Notes under the pieces: generated by a model
Databases searched by the model: none
What the model saw: only the letters and a program-made list of their open reading frames with translations
What the model was told of the DNA's origin: nothing
From: Pseudomonadota bacterium
Lineage (GTDB): Bacteria > Pseudomonadota > Gammaproteobacteria > Enterobacterales > Succinivibrionaceae
Direction: 5' to 3'
DNA: 5,914 nt
Assembly: GCA_023460615.1 (NCBI GenBank)
Contig: JAEWPL010000240.1
Coordinates: 1-5,914, forward strand
Shown here: positions 5,634 to 5,914 of the stretch, piece by piece
Numbering within the stretch: position 1 is the first letter of the stretch
How the letters are laid out: each line of letters starts with the position of its first letter
Translations under genes and position numbers: made by a program

Positions 5634-5914
5634 TTACTGAGATACTTTAGCTAAAATGGTTTGAAGATCTTCTTTGGTAAAGGTATAGGTTTTTCCACAA
5701 TGCTGGCAAGTCATTGAGGTTCCTTGCTCTTCTTTTGCAAGATCTGCTAATTCTTGTTGAGATAATTGCTGTAAAGCATTCTCACAACGAGCGCGTGAAC
5801 AAGAACACTTAAACTCAACGGTCTTTGGTTCAAATACCTTCACTTCTTCATGAGCAAATAGTCTTAATAAGATGTCATTAAAACTTAAGCTGTACAATTC
5901 TTGAGGACTTAGGG
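5634..5914 (-). CDS. hslO: Redox-regulated chaperone Hsp33, C-terminal part (5' end outside window)
   Basis: Hsp33 is a cytoplasmic holdase that is inactive while its C-terminal cysteines bind zinc. It is activated by oxidative disulfide formation plus unfolding, for example under hypochlorite stress. The frame is open to the edge of the window, reading LSPQELYSLSFNDILLRLF from the first complete codon, so the TTG at 5897 is internal. HEEVKVFEP and VEFKCSCSRARCENAL match E. coli HEE...YDP and VEFKCTCSRERCADAL. All four zinc ligands are present: CxC in KCSCS (5809-5801 region) and CxxC in CQHCGKTY. The extra Cys of the SRxRC motif is also kept. The protein ends 20 residues after CxxC, similar in length to E. 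coli. It is the upstream gene of a pair with the MFS exporter, whose ATG begins 5 bases after this stop. Confidence 0.96.
   Translation of the reverse strand, partial: LSPQELYSLSFNDILLRLFAHEEVKVFEPKTVEFKCSCSRARCENALQQLSQQELADLAKEEQGTSMTCQHCGKTYTFTKEDLQTILAKVSQ

Overview
The window looks like a piece of core chromosome from an AT-rich gammaproteobacterium. GreB, PdxJ, an Escherichia coli-length RibB, a BioH-like esterase and Hsp33 all follow the gammaproteobacterial forms closely, while the intergenic DNA is strongly AT-rich. An AT-rich gut or rumen lineage such as the Succinivibrionaceae would fit, but that is a guess from composition and gene style. I see no insertion sequence, phage gene, CRISPR array or RNA gene. 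No stretch longer than 300 bases lacks a gene.

Layout. Bases 1-429 (+) hold the 3' part of greB, with an acidic C-terminal tail. It meets, stop codon overlapping stop codon, an unrecognised low-complexity gene on the minus strand (426-977). That gene is preceded by a sequence closely resembling a sigma-28 (FliA, flagellar) promoter. Further along, the minus strand carries a compact cluster transcribed in the order pdxJ (3321-2584), ribB (2566-1916), bioH-like (1866-1075). These encode steps of vitamin B6, riboflavin and, probably, biotin synthesis. A 150-base AT-rich divergent region separates pdxJ from a ribokinase-family gene on the plus strand (3472-4410). That gene runs into a strong bidirectional hairpin terminator shared with a convergent Fsr-type MFS exporter (4450-5628, minus). 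The exporter lies 5 bases downstream of hslO, whose 3' part reaches the right edge (5634-5914, minus).

How the genes fit together. The B-vitamin cluster is the only clear pathway-themed unit: PdxJ makes pyridoxine 5'-phosphate, RibB makes the four-carbon precursor of riboflavin, and BioH would release the pimeloyl-ACP precursor of biotin. The hslO-MFS pair looks co-transcribed and possibly translationally coupled. The ribokinase stands alone, with no ribose transporter or regulator next to it.

No clearly new multi-gene system is visible. The most interesting items are the sigma-28-like promoter in front of the unknown gene, altered motifs around the retained catalytic triad of the BioH-like protein, the GreB tail, and a possible FNR-like site with class II geometry in front of the ribokinase gene.
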